Shown one piece after another: positions 1 through 7,297 of a stretch of DNA of 37,209 nucleotides. Position numbers and translations under genes: made by a program. This DNA is from Chloroflexota bacterium (GTDB taxonomy: Bacteria; Chloroflexota; Limnocylindria; P2-11E; CF-107). The first letter of the stretch is position 1, and every line of letters starts with the position of its first letter. Location of the stretch: NCBI GenBank assembly GCA_005881435.1, contig VBHP01000024.1:1-37209 (forward strand). Reading direction: 5' to 3'. Under the pieces are notes generated by a model. That model was not told the origin of the DNA. It was given only the letters and a program-made list of their open reading frames with translations, and did no database searches.

Positions 1-556
1 CGATCGCCATCGGCGCGCTGAGAAGCGTCACGAGGGCGCCGCCGATGCTCGGACCCGCCGCCTGCGCCCCGACGATGGCCGCCTGCAGTTTCGCATTCGC
101 CTCGACCAGTTGCGCACGCGGCACAACCGAGGGCAAGTAGGCCCCGGATGCGATGTCGAAGAGAACGTTGAGCGAGCCACCGATGAGCGCGACCAGGTAG
201 AGCTGCGGGAGACTGAGCACGCCGAACACATACGCGACCGGCACGGACGCAAGCACGGCGGCCCGGCCGAAGTCCGCGGCGACCATCACCGGACGCCGCT
301 GCACACGATCGAGCCAGATACCTGCCGCGATCCCGAGCGCAAGATTCGGGACCGTTGCTGCCGTCGCCAACGCGGCGACCTCGAATGCGCTCGCGTGAAG
401 CACCAGAATCGCCGTCAGCGGGAGCGCAAGCAGCGTCACCTGAGTGCCCGCAGCACTGATCCCTGCGGCGGTCCACAGCCGCACGAAATCGTGGTGCCGC
501 CAGAGTCCCGCCGGCCACCATGCACGGACTTTCTTCGCGAACTCTTTCCCAGTCAT
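1..556 (-). CDS. MFS transporter, N-terminal part (runs off the left edge)
   Basis: The minus strand reads continuously from an ATG at 556 to the window edge, giving 185 codons of a hydrophobic protein. About 25 cytoplasmic residues are followed by membrane segments (LLALPLTAILVL, then VPNLALGIAAGIWL). The loop GIWLDRVQRRPVM is the basic loop 2-3 (motif A-like) of the major facilitator superfamily. Further helices follow (VLASVPVAYVFG, LYLVALIGGSLNVLF), then LPSVVPRAQLVEANAKLQA, a phrase common in MFS_3/enterobactin-exporter-like permeases. The substrate cannot be told. No clear ribosome binding site precedes the ATG; a TTG 63 nt upstream is in frame, but the residues between do not look like protein. 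The C-terminal half lies outside the window. Confidence 0.85.
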   Translation of the reverse strand, partial: MTGKEFAKKVRAWWPAGLWRHHDFVRLWTAAGISAAGTQVTLLALPLTAILVLHASAFEVAALATAATVPNLALGIAAGIWLDRVQRRPVMVAADFGRAAVLASVPVAYVFGVLSLPQLYLVALIGGSLNVLFDIASGAYLPSVVPRAQLVEANAKLQAAIVGAQAAGPSIGGALVTLLSAPMAI

Positions 557-753
557 GCGAGCGCGCCGTCTGCAGCGACTACGGTCCGGCGGCCCCGGCG
601 GAAGCGCCAATTGAGCGTCGCGATCCGTGAGGGTCGGATCATCAGCCGCTGATCCGTCGGGTCGATCTTCGAGGTCATTCGAATCCGCGACGGAAGAATG
701 AGTGTGCGGCCGAATGGGTCGCGCCGCTGTTCGCATTGATAAGTTCGATACTG

Positions 754-827
754 CGGTCCCGACCGGATTCGAACCGGCGATCTCGTCCTTGACAGGGACG
801 TATGCTAGGCCGCTGCACCACGGGACC
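754..827 (-). tRNA. tRNA-Asp (anticodon GTC)
   Basis: The minus strand folds as a cloverleaf. The acceptor stem pairs GGTCCCG (827-821) with CGGGACC (761-755), and the discriminator is G at 754, the usual Asp identity base. The anticodon stem CGTCC/GGACG encloses the loop CTGTCAA, so the anticodon is GTC. The T arm is CCGGTTCGAATCCGG. No CCA is encoded (CAG follows). This is a single tRNA with no tRNA neighbours in the window. Confidence 0.95.
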
Positions 828-835
828 AGATTGAA

Positions 836-870
836 GGTGGCCGACGCCACCCGCCTCGCCCCAGATTCTA
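836..870 (-). promoter_or_regulatory. Probable tRNA-Asp promoter and leader hairpin
   Basis: On the minus strand a good -10 box, TAGAAT (870-865), lies about 37 nt before the tRNA 5' end. Between them is a hairpin GGTGGC-GTCG-GCCACC (851-836), which would sit in the pre-tRNA leader. No clear -35 is visible. The promoter lies just behind the terminator of the upstream minus-strand gene, so the tRNA is probably an independent transcription unit. Confidence 0.5.
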
Positions 871-889
871 ACCGGTGCCATTTCCATAA

Positions 890-928
890 GAAAAAAGGCG
901 GCGAGTGCGCTTCCTTTCACTCGCCGCC
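890..928 (-). terminator. Rho-independent terminator of the lexA-dinB unit
   Basis: An 11-bp perfect stem GGCGGCGAGTG/CACTCGCCGCC (918-928 pairs with 897-907) with a 10-nt loop is followed on the minus strand by TTTTTTCTTA. It lies 18 nt past the stop of the minus-strand gene ending at 947. There is no T tract on the other side, so it acts on minus-strand transcripts only. It is the clearest terminator in the window. Confidence 0.92.
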
Positions 929-946
929 CTGCCGGTGTGGCCGAAG

Positions 947-1294
947 TTAGACCGCGATCGCCACGACTCGCTTCGCGCTACAGACGTCCTGGGCCAAACG
1001 CGCGATCCGCGAGAGACCGACCAACGTAAAGTCGAGTCCCGCCTGCCTCAGCTCCTCATAGCCCATGTCGCGGAAGAGGCGATGTCCCGCGACGTAGCAC
1101 ATTTCGTCATAGAGCGTCGGCCAGGGGACGGGCCGACGCTCGAAACAGAAAAGGACGAAGTCCCGCAAGGTGGTCTCACGAACATCAGACATTCCCTGAA
1201 CCATCCCCTCGCCATCAGAACGTGACGCATCATCGAATGTGATCCCCGTCCACTCAACAATTTCGTCCACCAACTTCTCCACGGACTTGTCCAC
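947..1294 (-). CDS. Hypothetical 115-aa protein downstream of dinB
   Basis: The open frame starts at GTG 1294 and ends with TAA 18 nt before a strong terminator. The protein begins MDKSVEKLVDEIVEW and is acidic in its first third. It contains a Cys-aromatic stretch (FVLFCFERR) and YDEMCYVAGHRLF, and has no membrane segment or signal peptide. I do not recognise a family. It begins 36 nt after the dinB stop on the same strand with no terminator between, so it is probably the last gene of the lexA operon, but a function in DNA repair is only guilt by association. A real gene is supported by amino-acid composition, the flanking terminator and the absence of a better frame. Confidence 0.65.
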   Translation of the reverse strand: MDKSVEKLVDEIVEWTGITFDDASRSDGEGMVQGMSDVRETTLRDFVLFCFERRPVPWPTLYDEMCYVAGHRLFRDMGYEELRQAGLDFTLVGLSRIARLAQDVCSAKRVVAIAV

Positions 1295-1330
1295 AACGAA
1301 AGGATCGCCGCAGGCACATGGTTACCACGA

Positions 1331-2533
1331 TCAACGCGGCCTATGGTCGCTGAAGCGACGCCGACGGTCCGCATCACGCGTGGTCGCGGGCTCGATGGCG
1401 GAGTCACCGTGGCGCGCGCGCACCGCATCGATCGCGGCATTGAGACGATCTCTGCGGTCGTCGTCGAAGAGCGAGAGCTGCCGTCCAAGATCGGCGTGCT
1501 CCAACGCCGAAACCGAAACGCCGATGAGGCGGATGGTGCGCCGATCGGTCTTGCGCTCGTCGCGGAACAGCGCGCGGGCTGCGTCGAAGATCCGACGCGC
1601 GTCATCGGTTGCTTCATCGAACGAGCGCTGTCGCGTCAATGTCTCGAATGGCGTCAGTCGGAGCTTCAATGTCACGCAGCGACCGCGGCAACGGCTCGCT
1701 CGCAGCCGCGACGCGACGCTCTCAATGAGATGGAGCAGCGTCGCCTCGGCGCGGTCGTCGTCGTCTTCGTCCTTATCGAAGGTGCGCTCATGCCCCACCG
1801 ACTTCGCCGCCTCACGCGGCACGACTGGGTCGGGATCGAGCCCGTGTGCGCGCTCCCACAGGGCTCGTCCGAATGCGCCGAGATGTGATTCGAGCCTGCG
1901 CACATCGAGCGCGGCGAGGTCGCCGATCGTGCGGATACCCCAACCTTGAAGCGTCTCGCGTGTCCGCTCGCCAACCCCCCACAGGCGCCCGACTTCGAGA
2001 GGCGCGAGGAACGCCGCTTCTTCGCCCGCGACCACGACGATGAAGCCATCCGGCTTGCCGAGCTCGGATCCGATCTTCGCGCACAGCTTGTTCGCGGCAA
2101 CGCCGACGGATAGCACCAACCCGAGCTCGGCGCGGACGCGCGCCTTCAGCGTCCGGCCGATCTGCTCGGGCTCACCGAACAACGCGATTGACTCCGTCAC
2201 GTCGAGGAATGCCTCGTCGAGCGAGATCGGCTCGACCAGCGGCGTGTACTCGTCGAACAGCGCCATCACCTGGTCGCTGAGCTGGCCGTAACGCTCGTGA
2301 TTGCCTGGAACGAAAATCGCCTGTGGCGCGAGCCGAGCGGCCTCACGAAGCGGCATCGCTGAGTGGACCCCGAACACACGTGCTTCGTACGATGCGGCTG
2401 CGACGACGCCACGTTCGTTCGGCCTGCCACCGACGATCACCGGCTGGCCGCGCCACTCGGGATGATCGAGTTGCTCCACGGAGGCGTAGAAGGCGTCGAG
2501 ATCGCAATGCAAGATCGCGCGAGGTGCGCTCAC
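1331..2533 (-). CDS. dinB: DNA polymerase IV (Y-family translesion polymerase)
   Basis: This is an error-prone translesion polymerase of 400 aa, a normal DinB length. The catalytic acidic residues are in DLDAFY (D11) and SLDEAFLD (D106, E107). The steric-gate region is AFYASVEQ, and a helix-hairpin-helix reads LWGVGERTRETLQGWGI. Near the C terminus QLSLF (about 352-356) is a canonical beta-clamp binding motif, followed by a basic tail. The open frame extends upstream, but the family N terminus (MSAPRAILHCDLDAF) begins at GTG 2533, whose GTGA overlaps the TGA of the preceding gene by 4 nt, indicating translational coupling. It is the fourth gene of the lexA operon, so SOS induction is expected. 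Confidence 0.96.
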   Translation of the reverse strand: MSAPRAILHCDLDAFYASVEQLDHPEWRGQPVIVGGRPNERGVVAAASYEARVFGVHSAMPLREAARLAPQAIFVPGNHERYGQLSDQVMALFDEYTPLVEPISLDEAFLDVTESIALFGEPEQIGRTLKARVRAELGLVLSVGVAANKLCAKIGSELGKPDGFIVVVAGEEAAFLAPLEVGRLWGVGERTRETLQGWGIRTIGDLAALDVRRLESHLGAFGRALWERAHGLDPDPVVPREAAKSVGHERTFDKDEDDDDRAEATLLHLIESVASRLRASRCRGRCVTLKLRLTPFETLTRQRSFDEATDDARRIFDAARALFRDERKTDRRTIRLIGVSVSALEHADLGRQLSLFDDDRRDRLNAAIDAVRARHGDSAIEPATTRDADRRRRFSDHRPR

Positions 2534-3654
2534 GCCACTCGTGCCCCCCACGTCTTTGTTTCCGGCGCGAGGAAACGCGCCAGCCGCTCGCCCTCTTCCA
2601 TCGCCGCGGTCTTCTCGCCGCGTCCGAGCCTGCCGAAGGGATGGACGTTCACGACCGCCTCCTCCTTCCCTCGCTGGAGCGTCCACGTGCCGGCGACCAT
2701 GCCGTCGACCAGGAGCGTGGCCTCGATGATCCCGTTCTTGGAGTAGATCGCGGGTCGATGTCGAGCCGGAACGATCCGGTCGCGGCGCTGATACGCGATG
2801 AGGACCTCGTCGTATCTGGGCAGCAGTCGGATCGGCGCGTCAACGTCCGCGTCAGGACGAGGCGCGTCTTCGAAGTCGTAGAGCGTGCGGTGCTGCTCGT
2901 CGACGAACATCCGCAGCTCCGGCGCAAGTCTCGCGAGCGCAGGTCGGATCCGCGCCGGCACCTGTCCGCCGAACTTGGCGATGTCATCGACCCCCACCGG
3001 TCCGAACGCGGCGACGCAGCGGCGCACGAGCAGATCGATCGCGTCATCCTCGGATGGTCTTCGCTCGCCGCGGATCCAGTGCCGCGCCGCAACATAGGGC
3101 GCGTCGGTGCCGCCGTAGTCCCATCGCCCTCCCGGAGGAGCGGACACGAGATCGGCGTGAGCGCTGACAAAGCGCCAGACGAGCCACCGGTATGGTCCGA
3201 GCGCTCCGACGCGCTCGACGACATGCGCCAGCACGTCCTCCTTCGCGCGGGGCCGTCGCGCGAACGCCACGGCCAGACGCGCGACCTCTTGCGGGTCGAT
3301 GCCCCGTCCGACCTGCATTCGGTTCCAGGCGCCTCGCTGCAGATCTTGGGTCGCCACGGCGTAGGCGTAGAAGTCGCGTGCACTGACGAGGTGCAGTGTC
3401 CCGCGCATCAAGCGCGCGCGAACGATGCGGTGCGCCTCGAGCGCCGACCACAGCTCCTCGCGACGGAATCCCAGGAGTCGCGTCCACAGCGCGACGTACG
3501 GCGAGGGAGACCATTGCGCCTGCAGCGCCGCGATCCGCTCGATCGCGGTGACCGCATCGAGCTTCACGCGCTGGAGCAGCAGCTGCCGCGCGAGCGTCGC
3601 CCGATTCAGCTCGCGGATGCTGAGCACCGGCGCATCGACGGTCGCGCGGCTCAT
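2530..3654 (-). CDS. AlkZ-like winged-helix DNA glycosylase-family protein (copy 1)
   Basis: This 374-aa protein belongs to the HTH_42 winged-helix family (PF06224), which includes AlkZ and YcaQ/AlkX, glycosylases that unhook interstrand crosslinks or remove alkylated purines. It contains LQAQWSPSPYVALW, in which Q45-A-Q47 matches the QxQ catalytic motif of AlkZ rather than the QxD of YcaQ. The stretches MRGTLHLVSARDFYAY and LLVRRCVAAFGPVGVDDIAKF are typical winged-helix regions of the family. It is clearly paralogous to the next gene upstream. Its ATG overlaps the upstream stop by 4 nt (ATGA), and its own stop overlaps dinB by 4 nt. The family is secure; the glycosylase activity and lesion type are inference, since many family members are annotated only as winged-helix DNA-binding proteins. 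Confidence 0.88.
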   Translation of the reverse strand: MSRATVDAPVLSIRELNRATLARQLLLQRVKLDAVTAIERIAALQAQWSPSPYVALWTRLLGFRREELWSALEAHRIVRARLMRGTLHLVSARDFYAYAVATQDLQRGAWNRMQVGRGIDPQEVARLAVAFARRPRAKEDVLAHVVERVGALGPYRWLVWRFVSAHADLVSAPPGGRWDYGGTDAPYVAARHWIRGERRPSEDDAIDLLVRRCVAAFGPVGVDDIAKFGGQVPARIRPALARLAPELRMFVDEQHRTLYDFEDAPRPDADVDAPIRLLPRYDEVLIAYQRRDRIVPARHRPAIYSKNGIIEATLLVDGMVAGTWTLQRGKEEAVVNVHPFGRLGRGEKTAAMEEGERLARFLAPETKTWGARVA

Positions 3655-4778
3655 ACCCGAACCCCGTAGACCGTGGCCTCGGGGACATAGAACCGCGCCA
3701 GACGCTCGCCCTCGGCCTCGAGGGCGACGCGGTCCGGCCGCGCCAAAGGCCTGAATGGCAGGAGCTCGACGATCGCCTCCCGCCTACCTGTGGACACCCG
3801 CCATCGGCCCGCCACAAAGCCATCCACGAGGAAGGTGGGCCACACCTCCGCGGAAAAGATCACGCGCTTGCGGAATGCCTCGGGCAGGATGCGTGTCCGC
3901 TCGGGCGCAGCGTGGCCGAGGATCGCCGCATCGAAGCGGGCCAGAAAACGCACCGGTGCGGCCGTGTCCGCCGGCGGTCGCGGGGCGTCGGCGAGGTCGT
4001 AGAGCTCGCGACCGCGCTCGTCGCTCAGGCGCAGCAATCCCTTGAGCCGGTCGAGCGCGCCGCGGATCAGCGGCAGGCGCACGCTGCTCCACGCCGCGAT
4101 GTCCTGCACCGTGGCCGGGCCGAAGGCGCCGAGGTGACGACGCACGATGAGGTCATAGGCCACGTCGTCAGCCGGCGGCGGACGCAGGGCTGGCGCGGGT
4201 GCGATGAAGCGCGCGAGCTTGCGATGGTCCCAGTGCGCTCCGTCTGGTTCCCAGATCAGGCCGCTGGTCGCGACCGCCGCCCACAGCAGCCAGTTCCGCA
4301 GACGCTCGTCCTTGGCGTCGTCGGGCAGGTGTGCCGCGGTGTGCTCGCGGATCTCGTCCCGCGTGCGCGGCGTCTTCGCCGCGAAGCGCATGACACGGGC
4401 GTAGACCTCGCGCAGATCTCCGCGCTCCGGACCCCCCGGCGGTCGCCAGGCCCCGAAGCGACCGTCAAGAGTCGCGAGTGCGTACGCTGGGTATTCGCGC
4501 GCGGAGACCAGATGGAGCGTCGCTCGCATCAGCGTCGTTTTGACGATCTCGCCCTTATCGATCGGCCGTTGCAATCGCTCCCGCTCGAAACCGTCGATCC
4601 GAGACCACAACGCGACATAGGGCGAGGGCGCCCACTGCGCCTGCAGGCCACCCAGTTGCTCCACGGCACGGACGATGGGGACGCGCCTGCGCTCGAGTAG
4701 CAGCTGACGCGCGAGGAGCGCGCGGTTCAGCTCACGGAGCGTCAGGAGGGGAAGGTCGGATCGCGGTCGCGCGCCCAC
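3651..4778 (-). CDS. AlkZ-like winged-helix DNA glycosylase-family protein (copy 2)
   Basis: A 375-aa paralogue of the following gene, same family (PF06224/HTH_42). Both share the opening L-x-LRELNRA-LARQLLL, the core GLQAQWAPSPYVALW (Q46-A-Q48, AlkZ-type QxQ) and the ending EGERLARF-P-T-YG-RV. They diverge strongly in the middle, so the duplication is old rather than a recent copy. The start is GTG 4778, 9 nt after the lexA stop; the stop overlaps the next gene by 4 nt. It is the second gene of the SOS operon. Two divergent copies could act as a heteromeric pair or have different lesion specificities; the sequence does not say which. Confidence 0.88.
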   Translation of the reverse strand: MGARPRSDLPLLTLRELNRALLARQLLLERRRVPIVRAVEQLGGLQAQWAPSPYVALWSRIDGFERERLQRPIDKGEIVKTTLMRATLHLVSAREYPAYALATLDGRFGAWRPPGGPERGDLREVYARVMRFAAKTPRTRDEIREHTAAHLPDDAKDERLRNWLLWAAVATSGLIWEPDGAHWDHRKLARFIAPAPALRPPPADDVAYDLIVRRHLGAFGPATVQDIAAWSSVRLPLIRGALDRLKGLLRLSDERGRELYDLADAPRPPADTAAPVRFLARFDAAILGHAAPERTRILPEAFRKRVIFSAEVWPTFLVDGFVAGRWRVSTGRREAIVELLPFRPLARPDRVALEAEGERLARFYVPEATVYGVRV

Positions 4779-4787
4779 GGCGCGATG

Positions 4788-5402
4788 CTACGAGAGGCGT
4801 CTGATTACGCCGATGACCTTGCCCTGGACCTTTACGTCGCGCGCGTAGATCGGTCCCATGGAACTGTTCGCGGGCTGCAGCCGGATGCGATCGCGCTCGC
4901 GATAGAAGCGCTTCAACGTGGCGGTGTTGTCCTCCAGGAGCGCCACCACGATGTCGCCGTCGCGCGCCGTGTGCTGTGGCTGAATGACGACGAAATCGCC
5001 GTCGTCGATGAGATCCTCGATCATCGACTTGCCTCGGACCTTCAGGACGAACGTATCGTCGTTGCGTGCCCAGTCCGAGGGGATCGTGATCGTCTCCTCA
5101 CGCTCCTCGTAGGCGTAGATCGGCTGACCGGCCGCGATCTCGCCGATGATCGGCGCCGGCACCGAACGCAGCTGTTTCGCTCCAGGAATCGTGAGCGCGC
5201 GCGAGCGCGTTGGCTGACGCGTCAGACGGCCCTCCTTTTGAAGGCGGAGGAGGTGATGGTGCACCGCGGAGGTCGAGGCCAGTCCGACGGCCGAAGCGAT
5301 CTCGCGTACGGAGGGCGGGTAGCCACGCTCGGCGGCCATCCGTTCGATATACGCCAGGATGCGGTCGCCTCTGGGTTGATCGCGCGACGCCTTTGGTCTC
5401 AC
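4788..5402 (-). CDS. lexA: LexA SOS repressor
   Basis: This is the transcriptional repressor of the DNA-damage response, which cleaves itself when stimulated by RecA filaments. The protein is 204 aa. The N-terminal winged helix-turn-helix contains YPPSVREIASAVGLASTSAV. The cleavage site is A91-G92 in EIAAGQP. The catalytic dyad is S126 (RGKSMIED) and K164 (TATLKRF). The frame stays open upstream, but the family N terminus begins at GTG 5402, 8 nt behind a -10 box, so the mRNA is probably leaderless. The gene is first in an operon with two AlkZ-like genes and dinB. A LexA box lies inside its own promoter, indicating autoregulation. Confidence 0.97.
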   Translation of the reverse strand: MRPKASRDQPRGDRILAYIERMAAERGYPPSVREIASAVGLASTSAVHHHLLRLQKEGRLTRQPTRSRALTIPGAKQLRSVPAPIIGEIAAGQPIYAYEEREETITIPSDWARNDDTFVLKVRGKSMIEDLIDDGDFVVIQPQHTARDGDIVVALLEDNTATLKRFYRERDRIRLQPANSSMGPIYARDVKVQGKVIGVIRRLS

Positions 5403-5410
5403 GCCCCAGA

Positions 5411-5440
5411 ACCATAGCGAACAAATGTTCTGTCTGTCAA
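5411..5440 (-). promoter_or_regulatory. lexA promoter with LexA box in the spacer
   Basis: On the minus strand the -35 is TTGACA (5440-5435), the spacer is 18 nt and the -10 is TATGGT (5416-5411). The lexA GTG follows after 8 nt, which fits a leaderless transcript. The spacer holds GAAC-ATTT-GTTC (5430-5419), the GAAC-N4-GTTC LexA operator of Gram-positive-type bacteria, placed where bound repressor would block RNA polymerase. The divergent mscS gene begins roughly 30 nt away, so the same operator may also affect it. Confidence 0.9.
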
Positions 5441-5470
5441 GCCCTGCAAGACTGCGCGCGTGGATCCGAC

Positions 5471-6211
5471 CTGCTGATCTTTTACGGCTATCGCGCGCTC
5501 TGGGCGATCGCCATTGCTGTCGCCGCATTCCTCCTGGCGCGACTGGTGCGGCGGGGCACGATGCGGCTCCTGGAGCGTCGACGCGCCCACTCCAACGCGG
5601 TCATCCTCCTCGGAAATCTCGGGCAGCTCGCGATCCTGACGGTCGGCGCGCTGATCATCCTTGCCATCTTCACCGGACCGAATTTCGGCGCGATCCTGAC
5701 CTCGTTCAGCATCCTCGGCCTGGTCATCGGACTGTCACTTCAGGACATCCTCAAGAACTTCTTCGCCGGCGTCTGGATCCTGGTGGAGCGTCCGTTCCGC
5801 ATCGGCGACACCATCCAGGTCGACGTGCACACCGGGACGGTCGAGCAGATCGCCTTTCGCACGACGATGCTGCGTACACCGGACGGGCGTCAAGTCGTCT
5901 TGCCGAACAACACGCTGATGACGATGCCCGTCGTGAACCACACCGCGTATCCGGTGCGACGTGGCGAGGTGTGGGTGGTTCTCCCGGAGGACGCGACTCC
6001 GGCCGATGTGGTGGGCACGGTCCGTGCGGCGCTCGCCGACGTGTCGGTCATCACTCCGGATCCCGCTCCCCGGGTCGAGCTCCGCGGCGTGGACCAAGGA
6101 CGCATGCGCTTTCTGGCGATGTTCTGGGCGCCCGATCGCGACCAGGCCGTTCCGGAAGCGATCGCCGCGCTCCGGGCCCGTCTACCGAAAGCCGAGGTGC
6201 ACGGTGCCTAG
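5471..6211 (+). CDS. MscS-family small mechanosensitive channel
   Basis: A membrane channel that opens under hypo-osmotic stress to release solutes. The frame encodes a first helix (ALWAIAIAVAAFLLARLV), a second (LAILTVGALIILAIFTG) and the pore-lining MscS signature (FSILGLVIGLSLQDILKNFFAGVW), followed by the beta domain (RPFRIGDTIQV, VVLPNNTL) and a C-terminal alpha/beta domain. The start is unclear. The frame is open far upstream, antisense to lexA, but no ATG, GTG or TTG lies just before the first helix; the given start is a CTG at 5471. GTG 5546 or ATG 5561 would remove helix 1. It heads a compact plus-strand set running to 7789. Confidence 0.88.
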   Translation: MLIFYGYRALWAIAIAVAAFLLARLVRRGTMRLLERRRAHSNAVILLGNLGQLAILTVGALIILAIFTGPNFGAILTSFSILGLVIGLSLQDILKNFFAGVWILVERPFRIGDTIQVDVHTGTVEQIAFRTTMLRTPDGRQVVLPNNTLMTMPVVNHTAYPVRRGEVWVVLPEDATPADVVGTVRAALADVSVITPDPAPRVELRGVDQGRMRFLAMFWAPDRDQAVPEAIAALRARLPKAEVHGA

Positions 6212-6671
6212 AGGAGTGGGCTCGCGTAACCCGAAAGAGGTCTGGAACCTGGTCCGGCGGCTACCGACCTACGTGCGGTTGGTGTGGGCGTTGCTGCGCG
6301 ATCCGCGCGTGCCCGGCCCGCTGAAGGGTCTGCTAGTGCTGCTGGCCGGATACCTCGTCAACCCGATCGACATCATTCCGGACTTCATCCCCGTTTTCGG
6401 CCAACTCGACGACATCGCCGTGACGCTCCTGGTCCTGGACGTGTTCATCCGGTCCGCACCGAAGGATGTCGTCGACGAGCACCTGGCGCGCATCTCGCGG
6501 AATGAGGACGATCTGCACCGCGATCTGTTGCAGGCGGAGCATCTGCTTGGAAGTACGTACGCGAAGCTTCGAGATAATCTCCAGGGCGTATTGAGCAAGA
6601 GTGGTGGGCGGTTCCGCTCCGCGGCCGAGGCCTCGCGGGGTCTCGAGACATGGGAGGAGGACAAGGACTGA
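6204..6671 (+). CDS. DUF1232 (YkvA-type) membrane protein
   Basis: A 155-aa protein with the DUF1232 core LLAGYLVNPIDIIPDFIPVFGQLDD, which is nearly diagnostic (PF06803), followed by a hydrophobic helix (AVTLLVLDVFI) and a long charged C-terminal helix region containing EHLARISRNEDDLHRDLLQAE. The molecular function of the family is not established. GTG 6204 overlaps the mscS stop by 8 nt; GTG 6216, immediately behind AGAGGA, is an alternative. Co-directional packing with mscS suggests a shared envelope-related transcript. Confidence 0.85.
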   Translation: MPRGVGSRNPKEVWNLVRRLPTYVRLVWALLRDPRVPGPLKGLLVLLAGYLVNPIDIIPDFIPVFGQLDDIAVTLLVLDVFIRSAPKDVVDEHLARISRNEDDLHRDLLQAEHLLGSTYAKLRDNLQGVLSKSGGRFRSAAEASRGLETWEEDKD

Positions 6672-6850
6672 TGGACAGCGACAACGAGGGCGGCCTGTTC
6701 GGAGCGATCGAGGCCATCCTCGCGGTGGTCGGCGCCCTGACGGTCGTCGGCCTCCTGGCGATCGTTGCGTCCGTGCTGGCGTGGGAGTGGGAGCTCCGCA
6801 AGAGCGAACGCGAGACGCGTCAGGCCGAGCCCTCCGAAGAGCCGGCTTAG
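6671..6850 (+). CDS. Small single-span membrane protein (59 aa)
   Basis: The ATG overlaps the preceding TGA by one base (TGATG) and the stop is immediately followed by the rplI start, so the gene is locked into the operon. The protein has a short acidic N terminus, one strongly hydrophobic helix (AIEAILAVVGALTVVGLLAIVA) and a charged tail rich in Glu and Arg. No family is recognised. Its reality rests on the perfect packing between two certain genes and on a proper membrane-protein composition. Confidence 0.72.
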   Translation: MDSDNEGGLFGAIEAILAVVGALTVVGLLAIVASVLAWEWELRKSERETRQAEPSEEPA

Positions 6851-7294
6851 TTGCGCATCGTCCTCCGTAAGGAGGTCAAGGGCGTGGGCAGGCCCGGCGA
6901 CGTGAAGGACGTGGCCGACGGCTACGCGACGAACTTCTTGTTGCCCCGCGGCCTCGCCGTCGAGGCCTCCGCCGCGACGATGCGCGCCGTCTCGCAACAG
7001 CAGGACTCGACGAAGGCGCGGGTCGAGCGGGAGCGTGCCGACCTGCGACAGCTCGCGCAGCGGATCGGCGAGGTGCGACTGTCATTCGCGCTCAAGGCCG
7101 GCGCGCAGGGAAAGGTCTTTGGGTCGGTGACGAACCGCGACATCGTCGAGGCACTCGCCGCGCGCGGCATCGCCATCGAACGCTCCAAGATCCACCTGGC
7201 CGAGCCGATCCGATCGCTGGGCACGCATCGCGTCGTCGTGCGACTGCTGCCTGACGTGCAGGCCGAGATCGCCGTCGAGGTCACGACCGCGTAA
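6851..7294 (+). CDS. rplI: Large ribosomal subunit protein bL9
   Basis: A 147-aa protein with the complete L9 signature in its N-terminal domain (GRPGDVKDVADGYATNFLLP, then RGLA), a connecting helix (residues about 45-75) and the C-terminal rRNA-binding domain (KAGAQGKVFGSVTNRDI). The start codon is TTG directly after the upstream TAG. In many bacteria rplI sits in rpsF-ssb-rpsR-rplI followed by dnaB. Here the small-subunit and ssb genes are absent, and dnaB lies nearby on the opposite strand beyond a Nudix gene, a rearranged remnant of that neighbourhood. Confidence 0.97.
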   Translation: MRIVLRKEVKGVGRPGDVKDVADGYATNFLLPRGLAVEASAATMRAVSQQQDSTKARVERERADLRQLAQRIGEVRLSFALKAGAQGKVFGSVTNRDIVEALAARGIAIERSKIHLAEPIRSLGTHRVVVRLLPDVQAEIAVEVTTA

Positions 7295-7297
7295 GCC

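Noticed and set aside
641-653. Palindrome ATCAGCCGCTGAT between the MFS gene and tRNA-Asp
   Set aside because: Perfect but short, not next to a promoter or start codon; no T tract. The rest of 557-753 shows no gene or second tRNA.
764-827. Attachment site or integrated element at tRNA-Asp
   Set aside because: No integrase gene, no repeat of the tRNA 3' end elsewhere in view and no change in gene content around it.
702-950. Open frame containing FEPAISSLTGTYARPLHHG
   Set aside because: This is the translation of the antisense strand of tRNA-Asp and of the terminator, a common false protein in databases.
1048-1617. Long minus-strand and plus-strand open frames inside dinB, dnaB and the pur genes
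   Set aside because: High GC makes all frames open; these products are Arg/Ser/Ala-rich without domains and lie over well-identified genes.
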